A stretch of DNA of 64,000 nucleotides, taken from the NCBI GenBank assembly GCA_963744105.1, contig CAVUSJ010000010.1:62001-126000 (forward strand), written 5' to 3'. This document shows positions 51,614 to 60,025 of this stretch, piece after piece. The stretch's first letter is position 1. The number at the start of each line of letters is the position of its first letter. Under the pieces are notes generated by a model, which was not told the DNA's origin, ran no database searches, and saw only the letters and a program-made list of their open reading frames with translations. The translations under genes were made by a program, and so were the position numbers. Source of the stretch: DASUPK01 sp963744105. Its GTDB lineage: Bacteria > Actinomycetota > Thermoleophilia > Solirubrobacterales > 70-9.

Positions 51614-52594
51614 ATGACCGACGCGCCGCTCAGCCACTGCAAGCTCTGCGAGCTGGAGGACTTCTCAGACCCCGAGCTGCGGGAGCTGATTCGCGGCGTC
51701 TTCGCGTCGGACCGCGAGTACTTCGGCGATCCGGACTTCCCGGCGGGGCGCGAGTACCGCAAGTACTGGGAGGTCGCGATGACCCTGCGGGCGTTCCGCT
51801 CGCTGGGCGTGCTGCGGGACGACGCCCGCGTGCTGGGGGTGGGCGCGGGACGCGAGGCGACCGTCTACTGGCTCACGCGCCACGTCGGGGAGGTCGTGGC
51901 GACCGACCTCTACGAGACCGAGGACAACTGGTCCGAGAGCGACTCGAGCACCGACATGCTCACCGATCCGGGCCGCTACTGGGACAGCGAATGGAAGCCG
52001 GACCGCCTCACCGTCCGGCACATGGATGCGCTCCGACTGGAGTTCAAGGACGATTCGTTCGACGCGATCTTCTCCTCGAGCTCGATCGAGCACTTCGGCG
52101 ACTTCCCGGACGTGCGGCGCAGCGTCGAGGAGATGTTCCGCGTGCTGCGGCCGGGCGGGGTCCTCGCAATCTCGACCGAGTTCCGGCTCGAGGGCGACCA
52201 CATCGGCTATCCCGGGCTCCTGCGCTTCGACGAACCGGAGCTGCGCGCGCTCCTGTTCGACGGGCTCTGGTGGGATCCGGCGTCGCCGCTCGACCTCGGG
52301 ATCTCGGAGGAGACCGTGGCCGGCGCGGTGGAGGCGAGGGAGGCGATCGCCGACCAGCGCGCCGGCAAGCGGGGCTGGAGCCAATACCCCCACCTGGTGC
52401 TTCGCCACGAGCAGTTCCTCTGGACGAGCGTGCACGTCGCGCTCGTCAAGTCCGGACTGACCTCGGCGGAGTGGCGGCGCCGGACGCCCGAGCTGCCGCC
52501 GAAGGTGTCGATCGGGCAGAAGCTGAAGAGGCGCGCGTATCCAGCGGTCGCCTGGGGCCGGCGCAGACTGGGCCGCGGCGAACCTGAGATCTAG
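51614..52594 (+). CDS. Class I SAM-dependent methyltransferase
   Basis: 326 aa. The SAM core starts with ARVLGVGAGREATVYWL (motif I) and VVATDLYE (acidic end of strand 2). LTVRHMDALRLEFKDDSFDAIFSSSSIEHFGD contains the motif II/III region, and MFRVLRPGGVLAISTEF is the conserved late strand. An N-terminal HCKLCELEDF cluster of Cys may bind metal. The C-terminus is basic and helical. Alone on the plus strand, its stop overlaps the convergent gmd-like gene by 4 nt. Likely modifies a sugar hydroxyl or carboxyl in the glycan. Confidence 0.83.
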   Translation: MTDAPLSHCKLCELEDFSDPELRELIRGVFASDREYFGDPDFPAGREYRKYWEVAMTLRAFRSLGVLRDDARVLGVGAGREATVYWLTRHVGEVVATDLYETEDNWSESDSSTDMLTDPGRYWDSEWKPDRLTVRHMDALRLEFKDDSFDAIFSSSSIEHFGDFPDVRRSVEEMFRVLRPGGVLAISTEFRLEGDHIGYPGLLRFDEPELRALLFDGLWWDPASPLDLGISEETVAGAVEAREAIADQRAGKRGWSQYPHLVLRHEQFLWTSVHVALVKSGLTSAEWRRRTPELPPKVSIGQKLKRRAYPAVAWGRRRLGRGEPEI

Positions 52595-53550
52595 CCCGAG
52601 AGCGTGTCGAGGTCGGCGCGCACCATCAACTCGACCAGCTGATCGAAACCGGTCTTCGCCTCCCAGCCGAGCTCGCGCTTCGCCTTGGTCGGATCGGCGA
52701 CGACCTCCTCGATGTCCGCCGGGCGGGCGAGATCGGGGTCGATGCGAACGTGGTTCGCCCGCTTCAGATCGACGCAGGCGAAGGCGGCGTCGACGAAGTC
52801 GCCCACCGAGTGGGCGACCCCGGTGCCGATCACGTAGTCGCCGGGGTCGTCCTGCTGGAGCATCAGCCACATCGCCTCGACGTACTCCTTGGCGTAGCCC
52901 CAGTCGCGGCGCACGTCCAGGTTCCCGAGGACGAGCTCGTCGGCGAGACCGAGCTTGATCTTTGCGACACCCTCGCTGATCCGGCGCGTCACAAAGGCGG
53001 CGCCGCGGCGGGGAGACTCGTGGTTGAACAGGATCCCGGAGCTCGTGTGAAGGCCGAAGCTCTCGCGATAGTTGACGGTGATGAAGTGCCCGTAGACCTT
53101 CGCGACGCCGTACGGGCTGCGGGGGTAGAACGGGGTCCTCTCAGTCTGCGGCACCTCCCGCGCCCGCCCGAACATCTCCGAGGAGGACGCCTGGTAGAAG
53201 CGGGCCTTGGGACAGACCTCACGGATTCCCTCGAGCAGGCGGGTGACGCCGACGGCGGTGTACTCGGCGGTCGCGACGGCGAGCCGCCAGGACTCCGCCA
53301 CCGACGACATCGCGGCGAGGTTGTAGACCTCGTCGGGATGCGACTCGTGCAGGACGTCGACCAGTGACGACTCGTCGAGCAGGTCGCCGGGGTAGAGCTT
53401 GACCCGGTCGGCGAGGAGCTCGAGCCGCTCGAAGCGCCGGTCGGTCGAGCCGTGGACCAGCCCGTGCACGTCGTAGCCCTTCTCGAGGAGCAGCTCGGCG
53501 AGATAGCTGCCGTCCTGCCCGCTGATCCCGGTGATCAGGGCCCGCTTCAT
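52591..53550 (-). CDS. GDP-mannose 4,6-dehydratase-like, divergent second copy
   Basis: 319 aa from the ATG at 53550, which overlaps the GT4 stop by 4 nt. Canonical parts: ALITGISGQDGSYLAELLLEKGY, SSSEMFG (122-128), Tyr147-xxx-Lys151 (SPYGVAK), NHESPRRGAAFVTRRI and DWGYAKEYVEAMW. The NADP-binding loop differs: HGSTDRRFERLEL instead of RRSSSFNT, and the N-terminal half is about 12 residues shorter than the other copy. This is the GMD-like subgroup found in many loci; the substrate may be GDP-mannose or another NDP-hexose. It closes a four-gene minus operon. Confidence 0.87.
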   Translation of the reverse strand: MKRALITGISGQDGSYLAELLLEKGYDVHGLVHGSTDRRFERLELLADRVKLYPGDLLDESSLVDVLHESHPDEVYNLAAMSSVAESWRLAVATAEYTAVGVTRLLEGIREVCPKARFYQASSSEMFGRAREVPQTERTPFYPRSPYGVAKVYGHFITVNYRESFGLHTSSGILFNHESPRRGAAFVTRRISEGVAKIKLGLADELVLGNLDVRRDWGYAKEYVEAMWLMLQQDDPGDYVIGTGVAHSVGDFVDAAFACVDLKRANHVRIDPDLARPADIEEVVADPTKAKRELGWEAKTGFDQLVELMVRADLDTLSG

Positions 53551-54737
53551 GCCGGCAACCGCGCGCGCGGCGGCTCCACGGCGAGCGCACGCTCGTATCC
53601 CTCGATGGTCTTCTCGGCAACGCGCCGCCACGTGTAAAGGGCGACCCGCCGGCGCGAGCGCTCGCGCAGGCGCCCCAGCATCCCGGGTGTCTCCAGGCAC
53701 TCCCTGATCACTCGCGCGACATCGCCCGGGTCCGCCGGGTCGAACGTCGCCTCATCGTCGCCGAGGAGCTCGGGCATCGCCGAGACGCCGCTCGTGGCGA
53801 CTGGCGCGTCGCAGCTCATTGCCTCAAGGATCGGCAGCCCAGCGCCCTCATATAGTGACGGGAAGACGAAGAGATGGCAGCTCCGGTAGAGCGCCGCGAG
53901 CACGCGGTCGGAGACGAAGCCCGTGAGCACGAGGTTCCGCGACTCGATGCCAAGCCCGCGCGCGAGCACTCGCAGGCTGAACCGGAGGTGGTGCGGCAGA
54001 TTGCATGTGATGACCAGCTGATACGCATCGCGGACCGGTTGCGGCAGTTCCGCATAGGCGCGGATGGTCCCCTCCAGGTTCTTCCGGGGGTCCACTCCAC
54101 CGACGTAGAGGAGGAACCCCGGGCGGACCTTCCGCAGCTCGTCGCGGACGATCGCGTCGGCCTCCGCACGAGAGCCGACCAGCGAGGAGAAGTGATCCGA
54201 GACGCCCGAATCGATGACCGTGATCCTCTCCTCCGGGACGTTCAGGTGGTCGATCGCGTCCTCGGCGGTCTGCCTCGAGACCGTCAGGATCTGGTGGGCG
54301 CAGCCGACGAGTCCGAGGCGTGCGAGCCACGCCGTCGCGAGGTAGCCCCAGTCCGCGTTGTAGCGCTCCCTCATGATCAGTGGAATCAGGTCGTGGAGCG
54401 TGATCACGAGCCTGGAGCCGCGGCTCCAGGACGGCCAGATCTCATCGAGATCGAGCTCCGCCTCGAAAGGCGACATGACGTGGTAGATCGGCGGCGCGCC
54501 GCCCTCGGGCCCGCGATCGTGCGTCTGCCAGGCCGCTTTGCCGGAGGCGACCAGAGGGTCGGCGATCGGAGGAACCGGGACCTCGGAGGTGAACCCGATC
54601 GCCGCAATGGCCTCGGGCGCGACCTGCAGGAGCGCAGCCGTGAGCTCGGTCACCTGACGGGGGATCCCGCGCTCGGCGTGGCCGACGCTCTGGGCGCCCC
54701 GAGCGTCGACCCAGACGGATCCGGCCGGGATCGACAC
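53547..54737 (-). CDS. GT4 glycosyltransferase
   Basis: 396 aa, GTG start 1 nt past the stop of the coiled-coil gene. VWVDARGAQSVGHAERGIPRQVTEL is the N-terminal start; RLVITLHDLIPLIMRERYN and ILTVSRQTAEDAIDHL follow. Donor half: GFLLYVGGVDPRKNLEGTIRAY, NLVLTGFVSDRVLAALYRSCHLFVFPSLYEGAGLPILEAMSC with the YEGAGLPILEA motif. The WVDARxxxxGxxxRGIxR form is the subtype often encoded next to ABC-exported glycans. The stop overlaps gmd2, so the enzymes are co-made. Confidence 0.87.
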   Translation of the reverse strand: MSIPAGSVWVDARGAQSVGHAERGIPRQVTELTAALLQVAPEAIAAIGFTSEVPVPPIADPLVASGKAAWQTHDRGPEGGAPPIYHVMSPFEAELDLDEIWPSWSRGSRLVITLHDLIPLIMRERYNADWGYLATAWLARLGLVGCAHQILTVSRQTAEDAIDHLNVPEERITVIDSGVSDHFSSLVGSRAEADAIVRDELRKVRPGFLLYVGGVDPRKNLEGTIRAYAELPQPVRDAYQLVITCNLPHHLRFSLRVLARGLGIESRNLVLTGFVSDRVLAALYRSCHLFVFPSLYEGAGLPILEAMSCDAPVATSGVSAMPELLGDDEATFDPADPGDVARVIRECLETPGMLGRLRERSRRRVALYTWRRVAEKTIEGYERALAVEPPRARLPA

Positions 54738-54738
54738 C

Positions 54739-55065
54739 TCAGCCCGAGGGTGGGTGGACCGTGTGCTCTTCGACGCGGTCGTCCGAGCTGCTGTCGCGTC
54801 GCTCCAGCAGGGCCCGCAGCGCCGCCAGTTCGCGCTCGATGGCGGCGAGCCGCTGGTCGAGGGCGCGAACCTCGCTGCCGAGGTAGGTCATCGCCTCGAC
54901 CGATGCGGTCCCCAGCCGCTCCGTCTGCACGTCGATCGCGCGCAGCCGGTCACGAAACGCGACCTGGTAGGCGCTGCCAAGGAGGCGGCGGATCGCCCTC
55001 AGCACGGCGACGAGGCCGCGCTGCAGCGCGAGGAATGGGCTCTTGTCCGAAGATCCGTTGTCCAC
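54739..55065 (-). CDS. Short coiled-coil protein
   Basis: 108 aa from the GTG at 55065. After a basic amphipathic segment (ALQRGLVAVLRAIRRLLGS) comes a long helix with heptad-like Leu/Val/Ala spacing (VEAMTYLGSEVRALDQRLAAIERELAALRALLERR), a likely coiled coil, then a charged tail. It sits between two GT4 genes with 16-nt and 1-nt gaps. Such small coiled-coil proteins next to GTs may serve as chain-length rulers or scaffolds, as WbdD-type coiled coils do; for this one that is only a guess. Confidence 0.65.
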   Translation of the reverse strand: MDNGSSDKSPFLALQRGLVAVLRAIRRLLGSAYQVAFRDRLRAIDVQTERLGTASVEAMTYLGSEVRALDQRLAAIERELAALRALLERRDSSSDDRVEEHTVHPPSG

Positions 55066-55081
55066 GTCGAAGCGCCTGCTC

Positions 55082-56314
55082 TCAGGCGGGGGGCGGAGCC
55101 GCCAGAAGGATACGGTCTTCCTCTGCAAGGCTCTGCCCGCCGACCCGGCGGTAGTGGGCGCGGAAGAGGCGGGCGGTCTTCTCCCAGCTGAAGAGCTCGT
55201 CGCGCTCGCGGCCGCGCTCGGCGAGCGTCCGCCGCAGGCCCTCGTCGGTCCAGATCCGCTGCACCGCATCGGCGACCGCCTCGGTGCTCTCCGGGTCGAA
55301 GATCAGGCCGGCGTCCCCGATCAGGTCCGGCAGGCCCGTGGCCGACGAGGAGACGACCGGCAGCCCCGCGGAGAACGCCTCGCAGACCGGGAGACCCCAG
55401 CCCTCGAAGCGGCTCGGGAAGACGAGCGCGGTCGCCAGCTCGTAGAGGCCGCGGAGCTCCTTCGGGCTGACGAACCCCGGGAAGCTCACCGTGCCCTCGA
55501 AGCCGAGCTCGACGGCCCGGTCCCGGACCTGATGGAACTGCCCCGCGGGGGCGCCGGTGCAGACCAGTGGGATCGCCGTCCCGGTCCGCTCCCGGACCAG
55601 GGCGAGTGCCTCGAGCAGCAGCTCATGGTTCTTGTGGGGCCAGGGCTGCGCCGGATAGAAGAGGAATGAGTCGGGCAGCGAGAAGCGCGCCCGGATCTCC
55701 TCCAGGTCCGCGGAGCTGGGGGCCGGGTACTCGGGCAGGACCGAGGCCCCCGGGACGACCCAGACCTTCTCCTCCACCAGCCCGTAGCTCTCGATGAAGT
55801 CGCGGCGGCCCCAGGAGGTCATCGCCACCACGGCCTCGGCCCGCTCGCAGTGGGTCCGGTAGATCGCCTCCCGCCGCTTCCCGATCCAGGGCGAGAAGAG
55901 CTCGGGCAGGTGGAGGTGCTGGAGGTCGTGCGGCTGGTAGATGCTGGGGACGTCCGTGGTGAAGGCGTCCTGGAACGGGAAGTGGACGACATCCGCCCCC
56001 GCCGCCTCGATCGTGCCGTCCGAGCGGCGGACCGAGAACCGGGTGCCGACCGCCGGAATGCGCTCGGCCAACCCCCGGCCGATCGCGCGGGCACGCCGCC
56101 GCGCGTGGCCGATCCGCGGGTGGAGGGGCCGGCAAGGGCCCTCGAGATAGGGCAGCAGCCAGCCCCCGTGCTCGGGGTGGGTGAGGAACAGGTACTCTTC
56201 GTCGCCGTCGCCGAGCCGCGACAGGCCTGACGCGACGCCGATCACCACCTGCTCGACGCCGCCGAAGCGACCGCTGCCGAGGCGGGCGTCGATGCAGACG
56301 CGCAACGCGCTCAT
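55082..56314 (-). CDS. GT4 glycosyltransferase
   Basis: 410 aa from the ATG at 56314 (GGGGCGGGG upstream; an ATG at 56332 is less likely). LRVCIDARLGSGRFGGVEQVV is the usual GT4 start; DVPSIYQPHDLQHLHLPELF is the hallmark of the mannosyltransferase group with QPHDLQH. Donor half: SFLFYPAQPWPHKNHELLLEAL, GTVSFPGFVSPKELRGLYELATALVFPSRFEGWGLPVCEAF with the FEGWGLPVCEA motif. First gene of the operon running to 52591; divergent from the GT2 gene 27 nt away. Confidence 0.88.
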   Translation of the reverse strand: MSALRVCIDARLGSGRFGGVEQVVIGVASGLSRLGDGDEEYLFLTHPEHGGWLLPYLEGPCRPLHPRIGHARRRARAIGRGLAERIPAVGTRFSVRRSDGTIEAAGADVVHFPFQDAFTTDVPSIYQPHDLQHLHLPELFSPWIGKRREAIYRTHCERAEAVVAMTSWGRRDFIESYGLVEEKVWVVPGASVLPEYPAPSSADLEEIRARFSLPDSFLFYPAQPWPHKNHELLLEALALVRERTGTAIPLVCTGAPAGQFHQVRDRAVELGFEGTVSFPGFVSPKELRGLYELATALVFPSRFEGWGLPVCEAFSAGLPVVSSSATGLPDLIGDAGLIFDPESTEAVADAVQRIWTDEGLRRTLAERGRERDELFSWEKTARLFRAHYRRVGGQSLAEEDRILLAAPPPA

Positions 56315-56341
56315 CCCCGCCCCGCTATACACGCCGACGAC

Positions 56342-57346
56342 ATGGCGACCCCCGAGCCGAAGGTCTCAATCGTGATCCCGAACCGCGACGGCGCGACGCC
56401 GCGCGAGGGCCTCGTCTTCCTGGAGATGGTCCGGGACACCCTCGCGGAGCAGAGTTTCCGGGACTTCGAGGTGATCGTCGTCGACAACGGGTCATCCGAC
56501 GGCTCGGTCGCGTTCGTCAGGGAGGAGTGGCCCGGCGCGAGCCTGGTCGAGCTGGGCGAGAACCGGGGGTTCTCCGCGGCGGTGAACGCCGGCGTCGCCG
56601 CGGGCCGGAGCGCGTACGTGGCTCTGCTCAACACGGACATCGAGCTCTCACCGGACTGGCTCGAGCTGCTGGTCGGGGAGCTCGACCGGGATCCGCGGCT
56701 CGGGTTCGTCACCGGCAAGGTCATGCGGCACGACGATCGCGATGTGCTCGAGCAGGCGGGACATGACTTCTTCACTTGCGGCCGGTTCGAGCCCCAGGGA
56801 CTCGACGAGCGCGATGAGGGACAGTACGACCAACGGCGGGCGACGCCGGTGGTGACGGCCGCGGCCGCCCTCTACCGGCGCGGGGCGCTCGAGGAGGCCG
56901 GCGGGTTCGACGAGGACTACTTCCTCTACTGCGAGGACGGGGACGCCTGCCTGCGAATGCTGCTGGCCGGCTACTCCGGCCTCTATGTGCCGGAGCCGAA
57001 GGCCTTTCACGTGCGCGGCGGGACCGTTGGGCCGTCGCAGGACCTGCCGCGCTTCTACCTCGTCCGGAACGGGCTGATCACCCTGCTCAAGGACATGCCG
57101 GCATCGCTGCTGCTCCGCTCCCTGCCGAAGATCGCCCTTTACAACTGGGGAGCGCTGAGCGCCGGACGTCACGAGGGGTACGGCAGGCGGGTGCTGCAGG
57201 CGTTCACCTCGTTCCTGCGGATGGTTCCCGCGACCCTGCGGAAGCGGCGCGTCGTCCAGCGCGCGAGGAAGGTGGGGCCGGAGGAGTTCGCGGGGGAGAT
57301 CCGCACGGACTACCCGCTGCCCAGCCGGCTGGCACCATTCCTCTGA
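56342..57346 (+). CDS. GT2 glycosyltransferase (WbbL/rhamnosyltransferase-like)
   Basis: 334 aa. KVSIVIPNRDGATP, VIVVDNGSSDGSVAFVRE, LGENRGFSAAVNAGV and LLNTDIELSPDWLE (metal motif TDI) place it in the WbbL-like rhamnosyltransferase subtype. AGGFDEDYFLYCEDGDACLRM has the ED pair of the catalytic region, followed by HVRGGTVGPSQDLPRFYLVRNGL, the HxGG.S form of this subtype. A hydrophobic-basic C-terminus may bind the membrane. It overlaps the next gene by 1 nt (TGATG) in a plus unit of three genes. Rhamnose or a related deoxysugar is a plausible donor. Confidence 0.88.
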   Translation: MATPEPKVSIVIPNRDGATPREGLVFLEMVRDTLAEQSFRDFEVIVVDNGSSDGSVAFVREEWPGASLVELGENRGFSAAVNAGVAAGRSAYVALLNTDIELSPDWLELLVGELDRDPRLGFVTGKVMRHDDRDVLEQAGHDFFTCGRFEPQGLDERDEGQYDQRRATPVVTAAAALYRRGALEEAGGFDEDYFLYCEDGDACLRMLLAGYSGLYVPEPKAFHVRGGTVGPSQDLPRFYLVRNGLITLLKDMPASLLLRSLPKIALYNWGALSAGRHEGYGRRVLQAFTSFLRMVPATLRKRRVVQRARKVGPEEFAGEIRTDYPLPSRLAPFL

Positions 57347-58332
57347 TGGACACCGCGGTCGCCCTGATCATCTTTCGCCGTCCGGAGCTCACTGCCCGGG
57401 TCTTCGAGCGGATCCGGGAGGCGCGCCCCCCGAAGCTGTTCGTGATCGCGGACGGGCCGAGGCCGGGCAACGCCGAGGACGTGCGGCTCTGCGCGAACAC
57501 GCGGGCGGTGGTCGAGGAGGTGGACTGGCCGTGCGAGGTCGTCCGCGACTTCGCCGACGAGAACCTCGGCTTGAAGCGCCGGATCCCGAGCGGGCTCGAC
57601 CGGGTCTTCGGGGAGGTCACCGAGGCGATCATCCTCGAGGACGACTGCCTGCCGGATCCCTCCTTCTTCCCGTACTGCGAGGAGCTGCTCGAGCGCTACC
57701 GCGACGACGAGCGTGTCATCCATATCTCCGGAAGCCAGCTGCTGCCGGATCCTCCGAAGAAGTGGAGCTACCACTTCTCCCGCGGCCCGGCCGTCTGGGG
57801 GTGGGCGACCTGGCGGCGTGCATGGGAGCTCTACGACGTCGAGCTCGCGGATTGGCACTCGAAGTCCAGGGCGGAGAAGAAGGCCGACCTCCGCCGGATG
57901 TTCGAGGAGGAGGACGAGCAGCGCCACTGGCGCTTCGTCTGGGACAACTCCACGGAGATCGACAACTGGGATGCCCAGTGGTCCTACGCCGCACTGAGCC
58001 GGGGACTGCTCAGCATCAACCCGAACCGCAACCTGATCACCAACATCGGCTTCGGGGAGGAGGCGACCAATGCGACCGCGGACCCGCTGGGGATCGCGGG
58101 CCGCCCCCTGCAGGGGATCTCGCTTCCGCTCGAGCACCCGCCCGAGGTGAAGCGCGACGTCGAGGCGGACCGCCTCGCGTCCCATCTCTTCAGGCGGCCA
58201 AAGCACGAGCGGCTGCGGCGCGCGGCGTACCACGTCCTGCAGGCGGGCGGGGACGCGCTCGAGCTCGTGCCAGAACGGATCCGTCCGAAGATCCGGCACC
58301 GGGACCGAGCTCAGCGAGCGGGGTCCGGCTAG
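57346..58332 (+). CDS. GT-A-type glycosyltransferase (sugar nucleotide-binding, GNT-I-like)
   Basis: 328 aa. AVALIIFRRPELTARVFERI, LFVIADGPRPGNAEDV and EAIILEDDCLPDPSFFPYCEELL give a GT-A fold with an EDD metal motif, the arrangement of the small bacterial group related to GlcNAc-transferase I-like enzymes. GPAVWGWATWRRAWELYD and NWDAQWSYAALSRGLLSINPNRNLI are the acceptor-side elements; WGWATWRR is a hallmark. No membrane helix. Placed between a GT2 gene and the GDP-fucose synthase-like gene. Donor and linkage are unknown. Confidence 0.8.
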   Translation: MDTAVALIIFRRPELTARVFERIREARPPKLFVIADGPRPGNAEDVRLCANTRAVVEEVDWPCEVVRDFADENLGLKRRIPSGLDRVFGEVTEAIILEDDCLPDPSFFPYCEELLERYRDDERVIHISGSQLLPDPPKKWSYHFSRGPAVWGWATWRRAWELYDVELADWHSKSRAEKKADLRRMFEEEDEQRHWRFVWDNSTEIDNWDAQWSYAALSRGLLSINPNRNLITNIGFGEEATNATADPLGIAGRPLQGISLPLEHPPEVKRDVEADRLASHLFRRPKHERLRRAAYHVLQAGGDALELVPERIRPKIRHRDRAQRAGSG

Positions 58333-58341
58333 CCTTTCCGC

Positions 58342-59304
58342 ATGGCTTCAGCCAAGCCAGATCCGGGATTCTGGTCCGGCAAGTCGGTCGCCGTCACCGG
58401 CGGCGCCGGCTTCCTCGGGCGACCGACGGTGGCGCTGCTCGAGGAGCTCGGGGCGGACGTCACGACGATTCGCTCCGCGAACCACGACCTGCGCGACCGC
58501 TCTGCCTGCTTTGTGGCGCTCGAGGGCGCCCAGGTGGTGATTCACCTGGCCGCCAACGTGGGGGGCATCGGCTACAACCGCCGCAACCCGGGCCCCCTCG
58601 CGCACGACAACCTGGCGATGGGGCTGAACGTCTTCGAGGCCTGCCGGGAGCTCGAGGTGGAGAAGCTGGTCGCGGCCTGCTCGGTGTGCGCGTATCCGAA
58701 GATCACGCCGGTCCCGTTCTCCGAGGACAACATCTGGGATGGGTATCCGGAGGAGTCGAACGCGCCCTACGGGCTGGCGAAGAAAATGCTGCTGGTCCTG
58801 AGCGACTCGTATCGCCGCCAGTACGGCCTCGATTCCTGCGCGCCGGTGATGGCCAACCTCTACGGCCCCGGGGACAACTTCGATCTAGAGGACTCGCATG
58901 TGATCGCCGCGATGGTCCACAAGTACGTGCTCGCTGCCGAGCGGGGAGATCCGGAGGTCGTCCTCTGGGGGACCGGGAAGCCGTCGCGCGAGTTCCTCTA
59001 CGTGGACGATGCCGCGCGGGCGCTCGTCCTCTGCGCCGAGAAGCTCGATGTCTCGGATCCGGTCAACGTCGGGACGGGCACCGAGACCAGCATCCGCGAG
59101 CTGGGCGAGACGATCGCGGAGCTCGCCGGCTTCGACGGGAAGACGGTCTGGGACGACTCCCGGCCCGACGGGCAGCCGAAGCGCTATCTCGATGTGAGTC
59201 GCGCTCGAGAGTCAGTCGGATTCGAGGCGGAGATGTCATTGGAGGAGGGCCTGCGGAGAACCATCGAGGGCTTCCGCGCCTCCAATCTGGTCGGAGCGGC
59301 CTAG
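58342..59304 (+). CDS. GDP-L-fucose synthase-like epimerase-reductase
   Basis: 320 aa SDR. SVAVTGGAGFLGRPTV with the Rossmann motif at 19-26, HLAANVGGIGYNRRNPG, AACSVCAYPKITPVPFSED and SNAPYGLAKKM with Tyr143 and Lys147. The GGIGYNRxNPG and SNAPYGLAKK forms are those of WcaG/Fcl-like proteins that turn GDP-4-keto-6-deoxymannose into GDP-L-fucose by 3,5-epimerisation and 4-reduction. With gmd in the same locus this completes a GDP-fucose route. A plain 4-reductase (GDP-D-rhamnose) or heptose epimerase is possible, since Cys and His of Fcl are not obvious. Convergent with the methyltransferase gene (4-nt overlap). Confidence 0.82.
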   Translation: MASAKPDPGFWSGKSVAVTGGAGFLGRPTVALLEELGADVTTIRSANHDLRDRSACFVALEGAQVVIHLAANVGGIGYNRRNPGPLAHDNLAMGLNVFEACRELEVEKLVAACSVCAYPKITPVPFSEDNIWDGYPEESNAPYGLAKKMLLVLSDSYRRQYGLDSCAPVMANLYGPGDNFDLEDSHVIAAMVHKYVLAAERGDPEVVLWGTGKPSREFLYVDDAARALVLCAEKLDVSDPVNVGTGTETSIRELGETIAELAGFDGKTVWDDSRPDGQPKRYLDVSRARESVGFEAEMSLEEGLRRTIEGFRASNLVGAA

Positions 59305-60008
59305 TCGGCCGGCCCGAGGCGCCGGGCGCTGGCGATCAGGCATTGGGACAGGGATGGAAGCCAGTCGCCGCTCCTGGCGAGGATCGGAAACCTGACGTCG
59401 TTGACCAGGCGTTGAGGCAGGACCGGCACCCAGTTGCCGGTGATCGTCTCGACTGCGAACCCTCGCGACTGGAGATGGGCACGAAGGGTGGGCAGCGTGT
59501 ACGCACGGACGTGTCCCTGGTCGCTGAGGGAGTACTCAACCCAGATGGGATAGCGCCCGGCGAGGAGGCGAAGCCGGTTCTCGAAACTCGCGAGATTCGG
59601 CGTAGTGACGACCACGATGCCGTGAGGACGGAGCACCCGTCCGATCTCGTCGAGGAACCCGGTGGTATCGACAAGGTGCTCGATGATCTCCCCGGCGAAG
59701 ACGGCCTCGAAGCTCTCGTCCTCGAACGGAAGCGGCCCGGTCGCAAGGTCGTGCACGTGCGCCTCGATTCCCCGGTCTTGAATCTGCTCGACCAGGTCCT
59801 CGCTGATGTCAGCCGCGACGACGTCCCAGCCTTGATCGGACAGCGCGACTGCGGCGATTCCGCTCCCGGCGGCGACGTCGAGCAGCCGGCCTCTGCGCGG
59901 CTCGCGCTCGAAGGTCGCGAGCGCCTTGCGAAGGCGGGATTCGCGCGCCTCGAACGTGCGGCCCGAGAAGACTCGGCGATTGAAGCCCGAAAGCTGAGTG
60001 CTCATCAT
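59301..60008 (-). CDS. SAM-dependent methyltransferase (UbiG/Methyltransf_11-like)
   Basis: 235 aa. The two ATGs at 60008 and 60005 are equal starts. Class I core: RLLDVAAGSGIAAVALSDQGWDVVAADIS (motifs I and II), VHDLATGPLPFEDESFEAVFAGEIIEHL (II/III with E-x-x-EH), LRPHGIVVVTTPN (late strand). The C-terminal half (YTLPTLRAHLQSRGFAVETITG) is the usual one. It is the outermost gene of the glycan locus and faces the housekeeping genes at 60026, 17 nt away. Substrate unknown; could act on glycan or a small metabolite. Confidence 0.85.
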   Translation of the reverse strand: MMSTQLSGFNRRVFSGRTFEARESRLRKALATFEREPRRGRLLDVAAGSGIAAVALSDQGWDVVAADISEDLVEQIQDRGIEAHVHDLATGPLPFEDESFEAVFAGEIIEHLVDTTGFLDEIGRVLRPHGIVVVTTPNLASFENRLRLLAGRYPIWVEYSLSDQGHVRAYTLPTLRAHLQSRGFAVETITGNWVPVLPQRLVNDVRFPILARSGDWLPSLSQCLIASARRLGPAD

Positions 60009-60025
60009 GCGCGAATCTACGCCAG

